Position numbers and translations under genes: made by a program
From: Marthasterias glacialis
Taxonomy: Eukaryota > Echinodermata > Asteroidea > Forcipulatida > Asteriidae
Length of the DNA: 64,000 nt
NCBI GenBank assembly: GCA_911728455.2
Contig: OU452234.1
Coordinates: forward strand, 12,052,031 to 12,116,030
Direction of reading: 5' to 3'
Notes under the pieces: generated by a model
What the model was told of the DNA's origin: nothing
Seen by the model: the letters and a program-made list of their open reading frames with translations, nothing else
Database searches by the model: none
Shown here: positions 13,001 through 28,358 of the stretch, in pieces
How the letters are laid out: each line of letters begins with the position of its first letter
Numbering within the stretch: the first letter of the stretch is position 1

Positions 13001-16000
13001 GTGTCCAACAAACTAGAGCTCCCAACTTGCAGTATTTCGGGAGCTAGCGAGCTTTTTCGGCCATCTTGATGACGTCAGAATTGACCCAAATTTTGCCACT
13101 TGCCCAAATATTGCGAATTGACCCCTTCCCCGCACACAAACCCTCTTCAGTGATGTCTACTCTATCATTTTCTATCATAAAATCGCAAAAAAAAATTTTG
13201 ATCAAAAGTGCCGGTGCTCACAGGGAGCTCCCTGTGAGAAATTTTAATTTTTGGACCCAACTTGAAAAGTGCTTTTCATGGAATCAGTGGATGCGGGCGG
13301 CTCTTCCGAGACGTGTCCAACAAACTAGAGCTCCCAACTTGCAGTATTTCGGGAGCTAGCGAGCTTTTTCGGCCATCTTGATGACGTCAGAATTGACCCA
13401 AATTTTGCCACTTGCCCAAATATTGCGAATTGACCCCTTCCCCGCACACAAACCCTCTTCAGTGATGTCTACTCTATCATTTTCTATCATAAAATCGCAA
13501 AAAAAAAAATTTGATCAAAAGTGCCGGTGCTCACAGGGAGCTCCCTGTGAGAAATTTTAATTTTTGGACCCAACTTGAAAAGTGCTTTTCATGGAATCAG
13601 TGGATGCGGGCGGCTCTTCCGAGACGTGTCCAACAAACTAGAGCTCCCAACTGGCAGTATTTCGGGAGCTAGCGAGCTTTTTCGGCCATCTTGATGACGT
13701 CAGAATTGACCCAAATTTTGCCACTTGCCCAAATATTGCGAATTGACCCCTTCCCCGCACACAAACCCTCTTCAGTGATGTCTACTCTATCATTTTCTAT
13801 CATAAAATCGCAAAAAAAATTTTGATCAAAAGTGCCGGTGCTCACAGGGAGCTCCCTGTGAGAAATTTTAATTTTTGGACCCAACTTGAAAAGTGCTTTT
13901 CATGGAATCAGTGGATGCGGGCGGCTCTTCCGAGACGTGTCCAACAAACTAGAGCTCCCAACTTGCAGTATTTCGGGAGCTAGCGAGCTTTTTCGGCCAT
14001 CTTGATGACGTCAGAATTGACCCAAATTTTGCCACTTGCCCAAATATTGCGAATTGACCCCTTCCCCGCACACAAACCCTCTTCAGTGATGTCTACTCTA
14101 TCATTTTCTATCATAAAATCGCAAAAAAAAATTTTGATCAAAAGTGCCGGTGCTCACAGGGAGCTCCCTGTGAGAAATTTTAATTTTTGGACCCAACTTG
14201 AAAAGTGCTTTTCATGGAATCAGTGGATGCGGGCGGCTCTTCCGAGACGTGTCCAACAAACTAGAGCTCCCAACTTGCAGTATTTCGGGAGCTAGCGAGC
14301 TTTTTCGGCCATCTTGATGACGTCAGAATTGACCCAAATTTTGCCACTTGCCCAAATATTGCGAATTGACCCCTTCCCCGCACACAAACCCTCTTCAGTG
14401 ATGTCTACTCTATCATTTTCTATCATAAAATCGCAAAAAAAAATTTTGATCAAAAGTGCCGGTGCTCACAGGGAGCTCCCTGTGAGAAATTTTAATTTTT
14501 GGACCCAACTTGAAAAGTGCTTTTCATGGAATCAGTGGATGCGGGCGGCTCTTCCGAGACGTGTCCAACAAACTAGAGCTCCCAACTTGCAGTATTTCGG
14601 GAGCTAGCGAGCTTTTTCGGCCATCTTGATGACGTCAGAATTGACCCAAATTTTGCCACTTGCCCAAATATTGCGAATTGACCCCTTCCCCGCACACAAA
14701 CCCTCTTCAGTGATGTCTACTCTATCATTTTCTATCATAAAATCGCAAAAAAAAATTTTGATCAAAAGTGCCGGTGCTCACAGGGAGCTCCCTGTGAGAA
14801 ATTTTAATTTTTGGACCCAACTTGAAAAGTGCTTTTCATGGAATCAGTGGATGCGGGCGGCTCTTCCGAGACGTGTCCAACAAACTAGAGCTCCCAACTT
14901 GCAGTATTTCGGGAGCTAGCGAGCTTTTTCGGCCATCTTGATGACGTCAGAATTGACCCAAATTTTGCCACTTGCCCAAATATTGCGAATTGACCCCTTC
15001 CCCGCACACAAACCCTCTTCAGTGATGTCTACTCTATCATTTTCTATCATAAAATCGCAAAAAAAAAAATTTGATCAAAAGTGCCGGTGCTCACAGGGAG
15101 CTCCCTGTGAGAAATTTTAATTTTTGGACCCAACTTGAAAAGTGCTTTTCATGGAATCAGTGGATGCGGGCGGCTCTTCCGAGACGTGTCCAACAAACTA
15201 GAGCTCCCAACTTGCAGTATTTCGGGAGCTAGCGAGCTTTTTCGGCCATCTTGATGACGTCAGAATTGACCCAAATTTTGCTACTTGCCCAAATATTGCG
15301 AATTGACCCCTTCCCCGCACACAAACCCTCTTCAGTGATGTCTACTCTATCATTTTCTATCATAAAATCGCAAAAAAAAATTTTGATCAAAAGTGCCGGT
15401 GCTCACAGGGAGCTCCCTGTGAGAAATTTTAATTTTTGGACCCAACTTGAAAAGTGCTTTTCATGGAATCAGTGGATGCGGGCGGCTCTTCCGAGACGTG
15501 TCCAACAAACTAGAGCTCCCAACTTGCAGTATTTCGGGAGCTAGCGAGCTTTTTCGGCCATCTTGATGACGTCAGAATTGACCCAAATTTTGCCACTTGC
15601 CCAAATATTGCGAATTGACCCCTTCCCCGCACACAAACCCTCTTCAGTGATGTCTACTCTATCATTTTCTATCATAAAATCGCAAAAAAAAATTTTGATC
15701 AAAAGTGCCGGTGCTCACAGGGAGCTCCCTGTGAGAAATTTTAATTTTTGGACCCAACTTGAAAAGTGCTTTTCATGGAATCAGTGGATGCGGGCGGCTC
15801 TACCGAGACGTGTCCAACAAACTAGAGCTCCCAACTTGCAGTATTTCGGGAGCTAGCGAGCTTTTTCGGCCATCTTGATGACGTCAGAATTGACCCAAAT
15901 TTTGCCACTTGCCCAAATATTGCGAATTGACCCCTTCCCCGCACACAAACCCTCTTCAGTGATGTCTACTCTATCATTTTCTATCATAAAATCGCAAAAA

Positions 16001-19000
16001 AAAATTTTGATCAAAAGTGCCGGTGCTCACAGGGAGCTCCCTGTGAGAAATTTTAATTTTTGGACCCAACTTGAAAAGTGCTTTTCATGGAATCAGTGGA
16101 TGCGGGCGGCTCTTCCGAGACGTGTCCAACAAACTAGAGCTCCCAACTTGCAGTATTTCGGGAGCTAGCGAGCTTTTTCGGCCATCTTGATGACGTCAGA
16201 ATTGACCCAAATTTTGCCACTTGCCCAAATATTGCGAATTGACCCCTTCCCCGCACACAAACCCTCTTCAGTGATGTCTACTCTATCATTTTCTATCATA
16301 AAATCGCAAAAAAAAATTTTGATCAAAAGTGCCGGTGCTCACAGGGAGCTCCCTGTGAGAAATTTTAATTTTTGGACCCAACTTGAAAAGTGCTTTTCAT
16401 GGAATCAGTGGATGCGGGCGGCTCTTCCGAGACGTGTCCAACAAACTAGAGCTCCCAACTTGCAGTATTTCGGGAGCTAGCGAGCTTTTTCGGCCATCTT
16501 GATGACGTCAGAATTGACCCAAATTTTGCCACTTGCCCAAATATTGCGAATTGACCCCTTCCCCGCACACAAACCCTCTTCAGTGATGTCTACTCTATCA
16601 TTTTCTATCATAAAATCGCAAAAAAAAAAATTTGATCAAAAGTGCCGGTGCTCACAGGGAGCTCCCTGTGAGAAATTTTAATTTTTGGACCCAACTTGAA
16701 AAGTGCTTTTCATGGAATCAGTGGATGCGGGCGGCTCTTCCGAGACGTGTCCAACAAACTAGAGCTCCCAACTTGCAGTATTTCGGGAGCTAGCGAGCTT
16801 TTTCGGCCATCTTGATGACGTCAGAATTGACCCAAATTTTGCCACTTGCCCAAATATTGCGAATTGACCCCTTCCCCGCACACAAACCCTCTTCAGTGAT
16901 GTCTACTCTATCATTTTCTATCATAAAATCGCAAAAAAAAATTTTGATCAAAAGTGCCGGTGCTCACAGGGAGCTCCCTGTGAGAAATTTTAATTTTTGG
17001 ACCCAACTTGAAAAGTGCTTTTCATGGAATCAGTGGATGCGGGCGGCTCTTCCGAGACGTGTCCAACAAACTAGAGCTCCCAACTTGCAGTATTTCGGGA
17101 GCTAGCGAGCTTTTTCGGCCATCTTGATGACGTCAGAATTGACCCAAATTTTGCCACTTGCCCAAATATTGCGAATTGACCCCTTCCCCGCACACAAACC
17201 CTCTTCAGTGATGTCTACTCTATCATTTTCTATCATAAAATCGCATAAAAAAATTTTGATCAAAAGTGCCGGTGCTCACAGGGAGCTCCCTGTGAGAAAT
17301 TTTAATTTTTGGACCCAACTTGAAAAGTGCTTTTCATGGAATCAGTGGATGCGGGCGGCTCTTCCGAGACGTGTCCAACAAACTAGAGCTCCCAACTTGC
17401 AGTATTTCGGGAGCTAGCGAGCTTTTTCGGCCATCTTGATGACGTCAGAATTGACCCAAATTTTGCCACTTGCCCAAATATTGCGAATTGACCCCTTCCC
17501 CGCACACAAACCCTCTTCAGTGATGTCTACTCTATCATTTTCTATCATAAAATCGCAAAAAAAAATTTTGATCAAAAGTGCCGGTGCTCACAGGGAGCTC
17601 CCTGTGAGAAATTTTAATTTTTGGACCCAACTTGAAAAGTGCTTTTCATGGAATCAGTGGATGCGGGCGGCTCTTCCGAGACGTGTCCAACAAACTAGAG
17701 CTCCCAACTTGCAGTATTTCGGGAGCTAGCGAGCTTTTTCGGCCATCTTGATGACGTCAGAATTGACCCAAATTTTGCCACTTGCCCAAATATTGCGAAT
17801 TGACCCCTTCCCCGCACACAAACCCTCTTCAGTGATGTCTACTCTATCATTTTCTATCATAAAATCGCAAAAAAAAATTTTGATCAAAAGTGCCGGTGCT
17901 CACAGGGAGCTCCCTGTGAGAAATTTTAATTTTTGGACCCAACTTGAAAAGTGCTTTTCATGGAATCAGTGGATGCGGGCGGCTCTTCCGAGACGTGTCC
18001 AACAAACTAGAGCTCCCAACTTGCAGTATTTCGGGAGCTAGCGAGCTTTTTCGGCCATCTTGATGACGTCAGAATTGACCCAAATTTTGCCACTTGCCCA
18101 AATATTGCGAATTGACCCCTTCCCCGCACACAAACCCTCTTCAGTGATGTCTACTCTATCATTTTCTATCATAAAATCGCAAAAAAAAATTTTGATCAAA
18201 AGTGCCGGTGCTCACAGGGAGCTCCCTGTGAGAAATTTTAATTTTTGGACCCAACTTGAAAAGTGCTTTTCATGGAATCAGTGGATGCGGGCGGGTCTTC
18301 CGAGACGTGTCCAACAAACTAGAGCTCCCAACTTGCAGTATTTCGGGAGCTAGCGAGCTTTTTCGGCCATCTTGATGACGTCAGAATTGACCCAAATTTT
18401 GCCACTTGCCCAAATATTGCGAATTGACCCCTTCCCCGCACACAAACCCTCTTCAGTGATGTCTACTCTATCATTTTCTATCATAAAATCGCAAAAAAAA
18501 AAAATTTGATCAAAAGTGCCGGTGCTCACAGGGAGCTCCCTGTGAGAAATTTTAATTTTTGGACCCAACTTGAAAAGTGCTTTTCATGGAATCAGTGGAT
18601 GCGGGCGGCTCTTCCGAGACGTGTCCAACAAACTAGAGCTCCCAACTTGCAGTATTTCGGGAGCTAGCGAGCTTTTTCGGCCATCTTGATGACGTCAGAA
18701 TTGACCCAAATTTTGCCACTTGCCCAAATATTGCGAATTGACCCCTTCCCGCACACAAACCCTCTTCAGTGATGTCTACTCTATCATTTTCTATCATAAA
18801 ATCGCAAAAAAAAATTTTGATCAAAAGTGCCGGTGCTCACAGGGAGCTCCCTGTGAGAAATTTTAATTTTTGGACCCAACTTGAAAAGTGCTTTTCATGG
18901 AATCAGTGGATGCGGGCGGCTCTTCCGAGACGTGTCCAACAAACTAGAGCTCCCAACTTGCAGTATTTCGGGAGCTAGCGAGCTTTTTCGGCCATCTTGA

Positions 19001-22000
19001 TGACGTCAGAATTGACCCAAATTTTGCCACTTGCCCAAATATTGCGAATTGACCCCTTCCCCGCACACAAACCCTCTTCAGTGATGTCTACTCTATCATT
19101 TTCTATCATAAAATCGCAAAAAAAAATTTTGATCAAAAGTGCCGGTGCTCACAGGGAGCTCCCTGTGAGAAATTTTAATTTTTGGACCCAACTTGAAAAG
19201 TGCTTTTCATGGAATCAGTGGATGCGGGCGGCTCTTCCGAGACGTGTCCAACAAACTAGAGCTCCCAACTTGCAGTATTTCGGGAGCTAGCGAGCTTTTT
19301 CGGCCATCTTGATGACGTCAGAATTGACCCAAATTTTGCCACTTGCCCAAATATTGCGAATTGACCCCTTCCCCGCACACAAACCCTCTTCAGTGATGTC
19401 TACTCTATCATTTTCTATCATAAAATCGCAAAAAAAAATTTTGATCAAAAGTGCCGGTGCTCACAGGGAGCTCCCTGTGAGAAATTTTAATTTTTGGACC
19501 CAACTTGAAAAGTGCTTTTCATGGAATCAGTGGATGCGGGCGGCTCTTCCGAGACGTGTCCAACAAACTAGAGCTCCCAACTTGCAGTATTTCGGGAGCT
19601 AGCGAGCTTTTTCGGCCATCTTGATGACGTCAGAATTGACCCAAATTTTGCCACTTGCCCAAATATTGCGAATTGACCCCTTCCCCGCACACAAACCCTC
19701 TTCAGTGATGTCTACTCTATCATTTTCTATCATAAAATCGCAAAAAAAAATTTTGATCAAAAGTGCCGGTGCTCACAGGGAGCTCCCTGTGAGAAATTTT
19801 AATTTTTGGACCCAACTTGAAAAGTGCTTTTCATGGAATCAGTGGATGCGGGCGGCTCTTCCGAGACGTGTCCAACAAACTAGAGCTCCCAACTTGCAGT
19901 ATTTCGGGAGCTAGCGAGCTTTTTCGGCCATCTTGATGACGTCAGAATTGACCCAAATTTTGCCACTTGCCCAAATATTGCGAATTGACCCCTTCCCCGC
20001 ACACAAACCCTCTTCAGTGATGTCTACTCTATCATTTTCTATCATAAAATCGCAAAAAAAATTTTTGATCAAAAGTGCCGGTGCTCACAGGGAGCTCCCT
20101 GTGAGAAATTTTAATTTTTGGACCCAACTTGAAAAGTGCTTTTCATGGAATCAGTGGATGCGGGCGGCTCTTCCGAGACGTGTCCAACAAACTAGAGCTC
20201 CCAACTTGCAGTATTTCGGGAGCTAGCGAGCTTTTTCGGCCATCTTGATGACGTCAGAATTGACCCAAATTTTGCCACTTGCCCAAATATTGCGAATTGA
20301 CCCCTTCCCCGCACACAAACCCTCTTCAGTGATGTCTACTCTATCATTTTCTATCATAAAATCGCAAAAAAAAATTTTGATCAAAAGTGCCGGTGCTCAC
20401 AGGGAGCTCCCTGTGAGAAATTTTAATTTTTGGACCCAACTTGAAAAGTGCTTTTCATGGAATCAGTGGATGCGGGCGGCTCTTCCGAGACGTGTCCAAC
20501 AAACTAGAGCTCCCAACTTGCAGTATTTCGGGAGCTAGCGAGCTTTTTCGGCCATCTTGATGACGTCAGAATTGACCCAAATTTTGCCACTTGCCCAAAT
20601 ATTGCGAATTGACCCCTTCCCCGCACACAAACCCTCTTCAGTGATGTCTACTCTATCATTTTCTATCATAAAATCGCAAAAAAAAATTTTGATCAAAAGT
20701 GCCGGTGCTCACAGGGAGCTCCCTGTGAGAAATTTTAATTTTTGGACCCAACTTGAAAAGTGCTTTTCATGGAATCAGTGGATGCGGGCGGCTCTTCCGA
20801 GACGTGTCCAACAAACTAGAGCTCCCAACTTGCAGTATTTCGGGAGCTAGCGAGCTTTTTCGGCCATCTTGATGACGTCAGAATTGACCCAAATTTTGCC
20901 ACTTGCCCAAATATTGCGAATTGACCCCTTCCCCGCACACAAACCCTCTTCAGTGATGTCTACTCTATCATTTTCTATCATAAAATCGCAAAAAAAAATT
21001 TTGATCAAAAGTGCCGGTGCTCACAGGGAGCTCCCTGTGAGAAATTTTAATTTTTGGACCCAACTTGAAAAGTGCTTTTCATGGAATCAGTGGATGCGGG
21101 CGGCTCTTCCGAGACGTGTCCAACAAACTAGAGCTCCCAACTTGCAGTATTTCGGGAGCTAGCGAGCTTTTTCGGCCATCTTGATGACGTCAGAATTGAC
21201 CCAAATTTTGCCACTTGCCCAAATATTGCGAATTGACCCCTTCCCCGCACACAAACCCTCTTCAGTGATGTCTACTCTATCATTTTCTATCATAAAATCG
21301 CAAAAAAAAATTTTGATCAAAAGTGCCGGTGCTCACAGGGAGCTCCCTGTGAGAAATTTTAATTTTTGGACCCAACTTGAAAAGTGCTTTTCATGGAATC
21401 AGTGGATGCGGGCGGCTCTTCCGAGACGTGTCCAACAAACTAGAGCTCCCAACTTGCAGTATTTCGGGAGCTAGCGAGCTTTTTCGGCCATCTTGATGAC
21501 GTCAGAATTGACCCAAATTTTGCCACTTGCCCAAATATTGCGAATTGACCCCTTCCCCGCACACAAACCCTCTTCAGTGATGTCTACTCTATCATTTTCT
21601 ATCATAAAATCGCAAAAAAAAAAAATTGATCAAAAGTGCCGGTGCTCACAGGGAGCTCCCTGTGAGAAATTTTAATTTTTGGACCCAACTTGAAAAGTGC
21701 TTTTCATGGAATCAGTGGATGCGGGCGGCTCTTCCGAGACGTGTCCAACAAACTAGAGCTCCCAACTTGCTGTATTTCGGGAGCTAGCGAGCTTTTTCGG
21801 CCATCTTGATGACGTCAGAATTGACCCAAATTTTGCCACTTGCCCAAATATTGCGAATTGACCCCTTCCCCGCACACAAACCCTCTTCAGTGATGTCTAC
21901 TCTATCATTTTCTATCATAAAATCGCAAAAAAAAATTTTGATCAAAAGTGCCGGTGCTCACAGGGAGCTCCCTGTGAGAAATTTTAATTTTTGGACCCAA

Positions 22001-25000
22001 CTTGAAAAGTGCTTTTCATGGAATCAGTGGATGCGGGCGGCTCTTCCGAGACGTGTCCAACAAACTAGAGCTCCCAACTTGCAGTATTTCGGGAGCTAGC
22101 GAGCTTTTTCGGCCATCTTGATGACGTCAGAATTGACCCAAATTTTGCCACTTGCCCAAATATTGCGAATTGACCCCTTCCCCGCACACAAACCCTCTTC
22201 AGTGATGTCTACTCTATCATTTTCTATCATAAAATCGCAAAAAAAAATTTTGACCAAAAGTGCCGGTGCTCACAGGGAGCTCCCTGTGAGAAATTTTAAT
22301 TTTTGGACCCAACTTGAAAAGTGCTTTTCATGGAATCAGTGGATGCGGGCGGCTCTTCCGAGACGTGTCCAACAAACTAGAGCTCCCAACTTGCAGTATT
22401 TCGGGAGCTAGCGAGCTTTTTCGGCCATCTTGATGACGTCAGAATTGACCCAAATTTTGCCACTTGCCCAAATATTGCGAATTGACCCCTTCCCCGCACA
22501 CAAACCCTCTTCAGTGATGTCTACTCTATCATTTTCTATCATAAAATCGCAAAAAAAAATTTTGATCAAAAGTGCCGGTGCTCACAGGGAGCTCCCTGTG
22601 AGAAATTTTAATTTTTGGACCCAACTTGAAAAGTGCTTTTCATGGAATCAGTGGATGCGGGCGGCTCTTCCGAGACGTGTCCAACAAACTAGAGCTCCCA
22701 ACTTGCAGTATTTCGGGAGCTAGCGAGCTTTTTCGGCCATCTTGATGACGTCAGAATTGACCCAAATTTTGCCACTTGCCCAAATATTGCGAATTGACCC
22801 CTTCCCCGCACACAAACCCTCTTCAGTGATGTCTACTCTATCATTTTCTATCATAAAATCGCAAAAAAAAATTTTGATCAAAAGTGCCGGTGCTCACAGG
22901 GAGCTCCCTGTGAGAAATTTTAATTTTTGGACCCAACTTGAAAAGTGCTTTTCATGGAATCAGTGGATGCGGGCGGCTCTTCCGAGACGTGTCCAACAAA
23001 CTAGAGCTCCCAACTTGCAGTATTTCGGGAGCTAGCGAGCTTTTTCGGCCATCTTGATGACGTCAGAATTGACCCAAATTTTGCCACTTGCCCAAATATT
23101 GCGAATTGACCCCTTCCCCGCACACAAACCCTCTTCAGTGATGTCTACTCTATCATTTTCTATCATAAAATCGCAAAAAAAAATTTTGATCAAAAGTGCC
23201 GGTGCTCACAGGGAGCTCCCTGTGAGAAATTTTAATTTTTGGACCCAACTTGAAAAGTGCTTTTCATGGAATCAGTGGATGCGGGCGGCTCTTCCGAGAC
23301 GTGTCCAACAAACTAAAGCTCCCAACTTGCAGTATTTCGGGAGCTAGCGAGCTTTTTCGGCCATCTTGATGACGTCAGAATTGACCCAAATTTTGCCACT
23401 TGCCCAAATATTGCGAATTGACCCCTTCCCCGCACACAAACCCTCTTCAGTGATGTCTACTCTATCATTTTCTATCATAAAATCGCAAAAAAAAATTTTG
23501 ATCAAAAGTGCCGGTGCTCACAGGGAGCTCCCTATGAGAAATTTTAATTTTTGGACCCAACTTGAAAAGTGCTTTTCATGGAATCAGTGGATGCGGGCGG
23601 CTCTTCCGAGACGTGTCCAACAAACTAGAGCTCCCAACTTGCAGTATTTCGGGAGCTAGCGAGCTTTTTCGGCCATCTTGATGACGTCAGAATTGACCCA
23701 AATTTTGCCACTTGCCCAAATATTGCGAATTGACCCCTTCCCCGCACACAAACCCTCTTCAGTGATGTCTACTCTATCATTTTCTATCATAAAATCGCAA
23801 AAAAAAAAATTTGATCAAAAGTGCCGGTGCTCACAGGGAGCTCCCTGTGAGAAATTTTAATTTTTGGACCCAACTTGAAAAGTGCTTTTCATGGAATCAG
23901 TGGATGCGGGCGGCTCTTCCGAGACGTGTCCAACAAACTAGAGCTCCCAACTTGCAGTATTTCGGGAGCTAGCGAGCTTTTTCGGCCATCTTGATGACGT
24001 CAGAATTGACCCAAATTTTGCCACTTGCCCAAATATTGCGAATTGACCCCTTCCCCGCACACAAACCCTCTTCAGTGATGTCTACTCTATCATTTTCTAT
24101 CATAAAATCGCAAAAAAAAATTTTGATCAAAAGTGCCGGTGCTCACAGGGAGCTCCCTGTGAGAAATTTTAATTTTTGGACCCAACTTGAAAAGTGCTTT
24201 TCATGGAATCAGTGGATGCGGGCGGCTCTTCCGAGACGTGTCCAACAAACTAGAGCTCCCAACTTGCAGTATTTCGGGAGCTAGCGAGCTTTTTCGGCCA
24301 TCTTGATGACGTCAGAATTGACCCAAATTTTGCCACTTGCCCAAATATTGCGAATTGACCCCTTCCCCGCACACAAACCCTCTTCAGTGATGTCTACTCT
24401 ATCATTTTCTATCATAAAATCGCAAAAAAAAATTTTGATCAAAAGTGCCGGTGCTCACAGGGAGCTCCCTGTGAGAAATTTTAATTTTTGGACCCAACTT
24501 GAAAAGTGCTTTTCATGGAATCAGTGGATGCGGGCGGCTCTTCCGAGACGTGTCCAACAAACTAGAGCTCCCAACTTGCAGTATTTCGGGAGCTAGCGAG
24601 CTTTTTCGGCCATCTTGATGACGTCAGAATTGACCCAAATTTTGCCACTTGCCCAAATATTGCGAATTGACCCCTTCCCCGCACACAAACCCTCTTCAGT
24701 GATGTCTACTCTATCATTTTCTATCATAAAATCGCAAAAAAAAATTTTGATCAAAAGTGCCGGTGCTCACAGGGAGCTCCCTGTGAGAAATTTTAATTTT
24801 TGGACCCAACTTGAAAAGTGCTTTTCATGGAATCAGTGGATGCGGGCGGCTCTTCCGAGACGTGTCCAACAAACTAGAGCTCCCAACTTGCAGTTTTTCG
24901 GGAGCTAGCGAGCTTTTTCGGCCATCTTGATGACGTCAGAATTGACCCAAATTTTGCCACTTGCCCAAATATTGCGAATTGACCCCTTCCCCGCACACAA

Positions 25001-25744
25001 ACCCTCTTCAGTGATGTCTACTCTATAATTTTCTATCATAAAATCGCAAAAAAAAATTTTGATCAAAAGTGCCGGTGCTCACAGGGAGCTCCCTGTGAGA
25101 AATTTTAATTTTTGGACCCAACTTGAAAAGTGCTTTTCATGGAATCAGTGGATGCGGGCGGCTCTTCCGAGACGTGTCCAACAAACTAGAGCTCCCAACT
25201 TGCAGTATTTCGGGAGCTAGCGAGCTTTTTCGGCCATCTTGATGACGTCAGAATTGACCCAAATTTTGCCACTTGCCCAAATATTGCGAATTGACCCCTT
25301 CCCCGCACACAAACCCTCTTCAGTGATGTCTACTCTATCATTTTCTATCATAAAATCGCAAAAAAAAATTTTGATCAAAAGTGCCGGTGCTCACAGGGAG
25401 CTCCCTGTGAGAAATTTTAATTTTTGGACCCAACTTGAAAAGTGCTTTTCATGGAATCAGTGGATGCGGGCGGCTCTTCCGAGACGTGTCCAACAAACTA
25501 GAGCTCCCAACTTGCAGTATTTCGGGAGCTAGCGAGCTTTTTCGGCCATCTTGATGACGTCAGAATTGACCCAAATTTTGCCACTTGCCCAAATATTGCG
25601 AATTGACCCCTTCCCCGCACACAAACCCTCTTCAGTGATGTCTACTCTATCATTTTCTATCATAAAATCGCAAAAAAAAATTTTGATCAAAAGTGCCGGT
25701 GCTCACAGGGAGCTCCCTGTGAGAAATTTTAATTTTTGGACCCA

Positions 25745-25766
25745 CCATGAAAAGCACTTTTCATGG
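25745..25766. repeat. Variant monomer site with completed palindrome (10-bp arms, CA centre)
   Basis: The consensus reads ..CTTGAAAAG-TG-CTTTTCATGG. Here it reads CCATGAAAAG-CA-CTTTTCATGG, so four clustered substitutions turn a quasi-palindrome into a perfect inverted repeat and flip the TG centre to CA. This is the expected product of copying the opposite arm during replication (template switch). Confidence 0.9.
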
Positions 25767-28046
25767 AATCAGTGGATGCGGGCGGCTCTTCCGAGACGTG
25801 TCCAACAAACTAGAGCTCCCAACTTGCAGTATTTCGGGAGCTAGCGAGCTTTTTCGGCCATCTTGATGACGTCAGAATTGACCCAAATTTTGCCACTTGC
25901 CCAAATATTGCGAATTGACCCCTTCCCCGCACACAAACCCTCTTCAGTGATGTCTACTCTATCATTTTCTATCATAAAATCGCAAAAAAAAATTTTGATC
26001 AAAAGTGCCGGTGCTCACAGGGAGCTCCCTGTGAGAAATTTTAATTTTTGGACCCAACTTGAAAAGTGCTTTTCATGGAATCAGTGGATGCGGGCGGCTC
26101 TTCCGAGACGTGTCCAACAAACTAGAGCTCCCAACTTGCAGTATTTCGGGAGCTAGCGAGCTTTTTCGGCCATCTTGATGACGTCAGAATTGACCCAAAT
26201 TTTGCCACTTGCCCAAATATTGCGAATTGACCCCTTCCCCGCACACAAACCCTCTTCAGTGATGTCTACTCTATCATTTTCTATCATAAAATCGCAAAAA
26301 AAAATTTTGATCAAAAGTGCCGGTGCTCACAGGGAGCTCCCTGTGAGAAATTTTAATTTTTGGACCCAACTTGAAAAGTGCTTTTCATGGAATCAGTGGA
26401 TGCGGGCGGCTCTTCCGAGACGTGTCCAACAAACTAGAGCTCCCAACTTGCAGTATTTCGGGAGCTAGCGAGCTTTTTCGGCCATCTTGATGACGTCAGA
26501 ATTGACCCAAATTTTGCCACTTGCCCAAATATTGCGAATTGACCCCTTCCCCGCACACAAACCCTCTTCAGTGATGTCTACTCTATCATTTTCTATCATG
26601 AAATCGCAAAAAAAAATTTTGATCAAAAGTGCCGGTGCTCACAGGGAGCTCCCTGTGAGAAATTTTAATTTTTGGACCCAACTTGAAAAGTGCTTTTCAT
26701 GGAATCAGTGGATGCGGGCGGCTCTTCCGAGACGTGTCCAACAAACTAGAGCTCCCAACTTGCAGTATTTCGGGAGCTAGCGAGCTTTTTCGGCCATCTT
26801 GATGACGTCAGAATTGACCCAAATTTTGCCACTTGCCCAAATATTGCGAATTGACCCCTTCCCCGCACACAAACCCTCTTCAGTGATGTCTACTCTATCA
26901 TTTTCTATCATAAAATCGCAAAAAAAAATTTTGATCAAAAGTGCCGGTGCTCACAGGGAGCTCCCTGTGAGAAATTTTAATTTTTGGACCCAACTTGAAA
27001 AGTGCTTTTCATGGAATCAGTGGATGCGGGCGGCTCTTCCGAGACGTGTCCAACAAACTAGAGCTCCCAACTTGCAGTATTTCGGGAGCTAGCGAGCTTT
27101 TTCGGCCATCTTGATGACGTCAGAATTGACCCAAATTTTGCCACTTGCCCAAATATTGCGAATTGACCCCTTCCCCGCACACAAACCCTCTTCAGTGATG
27201 TCTACTCTATCATTTTCTATCATAAAATCGCAAAAAAAAATTTTGATCAAAAGTGCCGGTGCTCACAGGGAGCTCCCTGTGAGAAATTTTAATTTTTGGA
27301 CCCAACTTGAAAAGTGCTTTTCATGGAATCAGTGGATGCGGGCGGCTCTTCCGAGACGTGTCCAACAAACTAGAGCTCCCAACTTGCAGTATTTCGGGAG
27401 CTAGCGAGCTTTTTCGGCCATCTTGATGACGTCAGAATTGACCCAAATTTTGCCACTTGCCCAAATATTGCGAATTGACCCCTTCCCCGCACACAAACCC
27501 TCTTCAGTGATGTCTACTCTATCATTTTCTATCATAAAATCGCAAAAAAAAATTTTGATCAAAAGTGCCGGTGCTCACAGGGAGCTCCCTGTGAGAAATT
27601 TTAATTTTTGGACCCAACTTGAAAAGTGCTTTTCATGGAATCAGTGGATGCGGGCGGCTCTTCCGAGACGTGTCCAACAAACTAGAGCTCCCAACTTGCA
27701 GTATTTCGGGAGCTAGCGAGCTTTTTCGGCCATCTTGATGACGTCAGAATTGACCCAAATTTTGCCACTTGCCCAAATATTGCGAATTGACCCCTTCCCC
27801 GCACACAAACCCTCTTCAGTGATGTCTACTCTATCATTTTCTATCATAAAATCGCAAAAAAAAATTTTGATCAAAAGTGCCGGTGCTCACAGGGAGCTCC
27901 CTGTGAGAAATTTTAATTTTTGGACCCAACTTGAAAAGTGCTTTTCATGGAATCAGTGGATGCGGGCGGCTCTTCCGAGACGTGTCCAACAAACTAGAGC
28001 TCCCAACTTGCAGTATTTCGGGAGCTAGCGAGCTTTTTCGGCCATC

Positions 28047-28358
28047 TTGATGACGTCAGAATTGACCCAAATTTTGCCACTTGCCCAAATATTGCGAATT
28101 GACCCCTTCCCCGCACACAAACCCTCTTCAGTGATGTCTACTCTATGATTTTCTATCATAAAATCGCAAAAAAAATTTTTGATCAAAAGTGCCGGTGCTC
28201 ACAGGGAGCTCCCTGTGAGAAATTTTAATTTTTGGACCCAACTTGAAAAGTGCTTTTCATGGAATCAGTGGATGCGGGCGGCTCTTCCGAGACGTGTCCA
28301 ACAAACTAGAGCTCCCAACTTGCAGTATTTCGGGAGCTAGCGAGCTTTTTCGGCCATC
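28047..28358 (+). repeat. Variant monomer shared with the unit at 38,032
   Basis: This unit has C to G at 28,147 (TCTATGATTTT) together with an A8T5 tract in place of A9T4. The unit at 38,032-38,343 carries the same pair of changes (G at 38,132, A8T5). They are 32 monomers apart (9,985 bp). Two linked changes in common indicate copying between distant positions. Confidence 0.9.
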
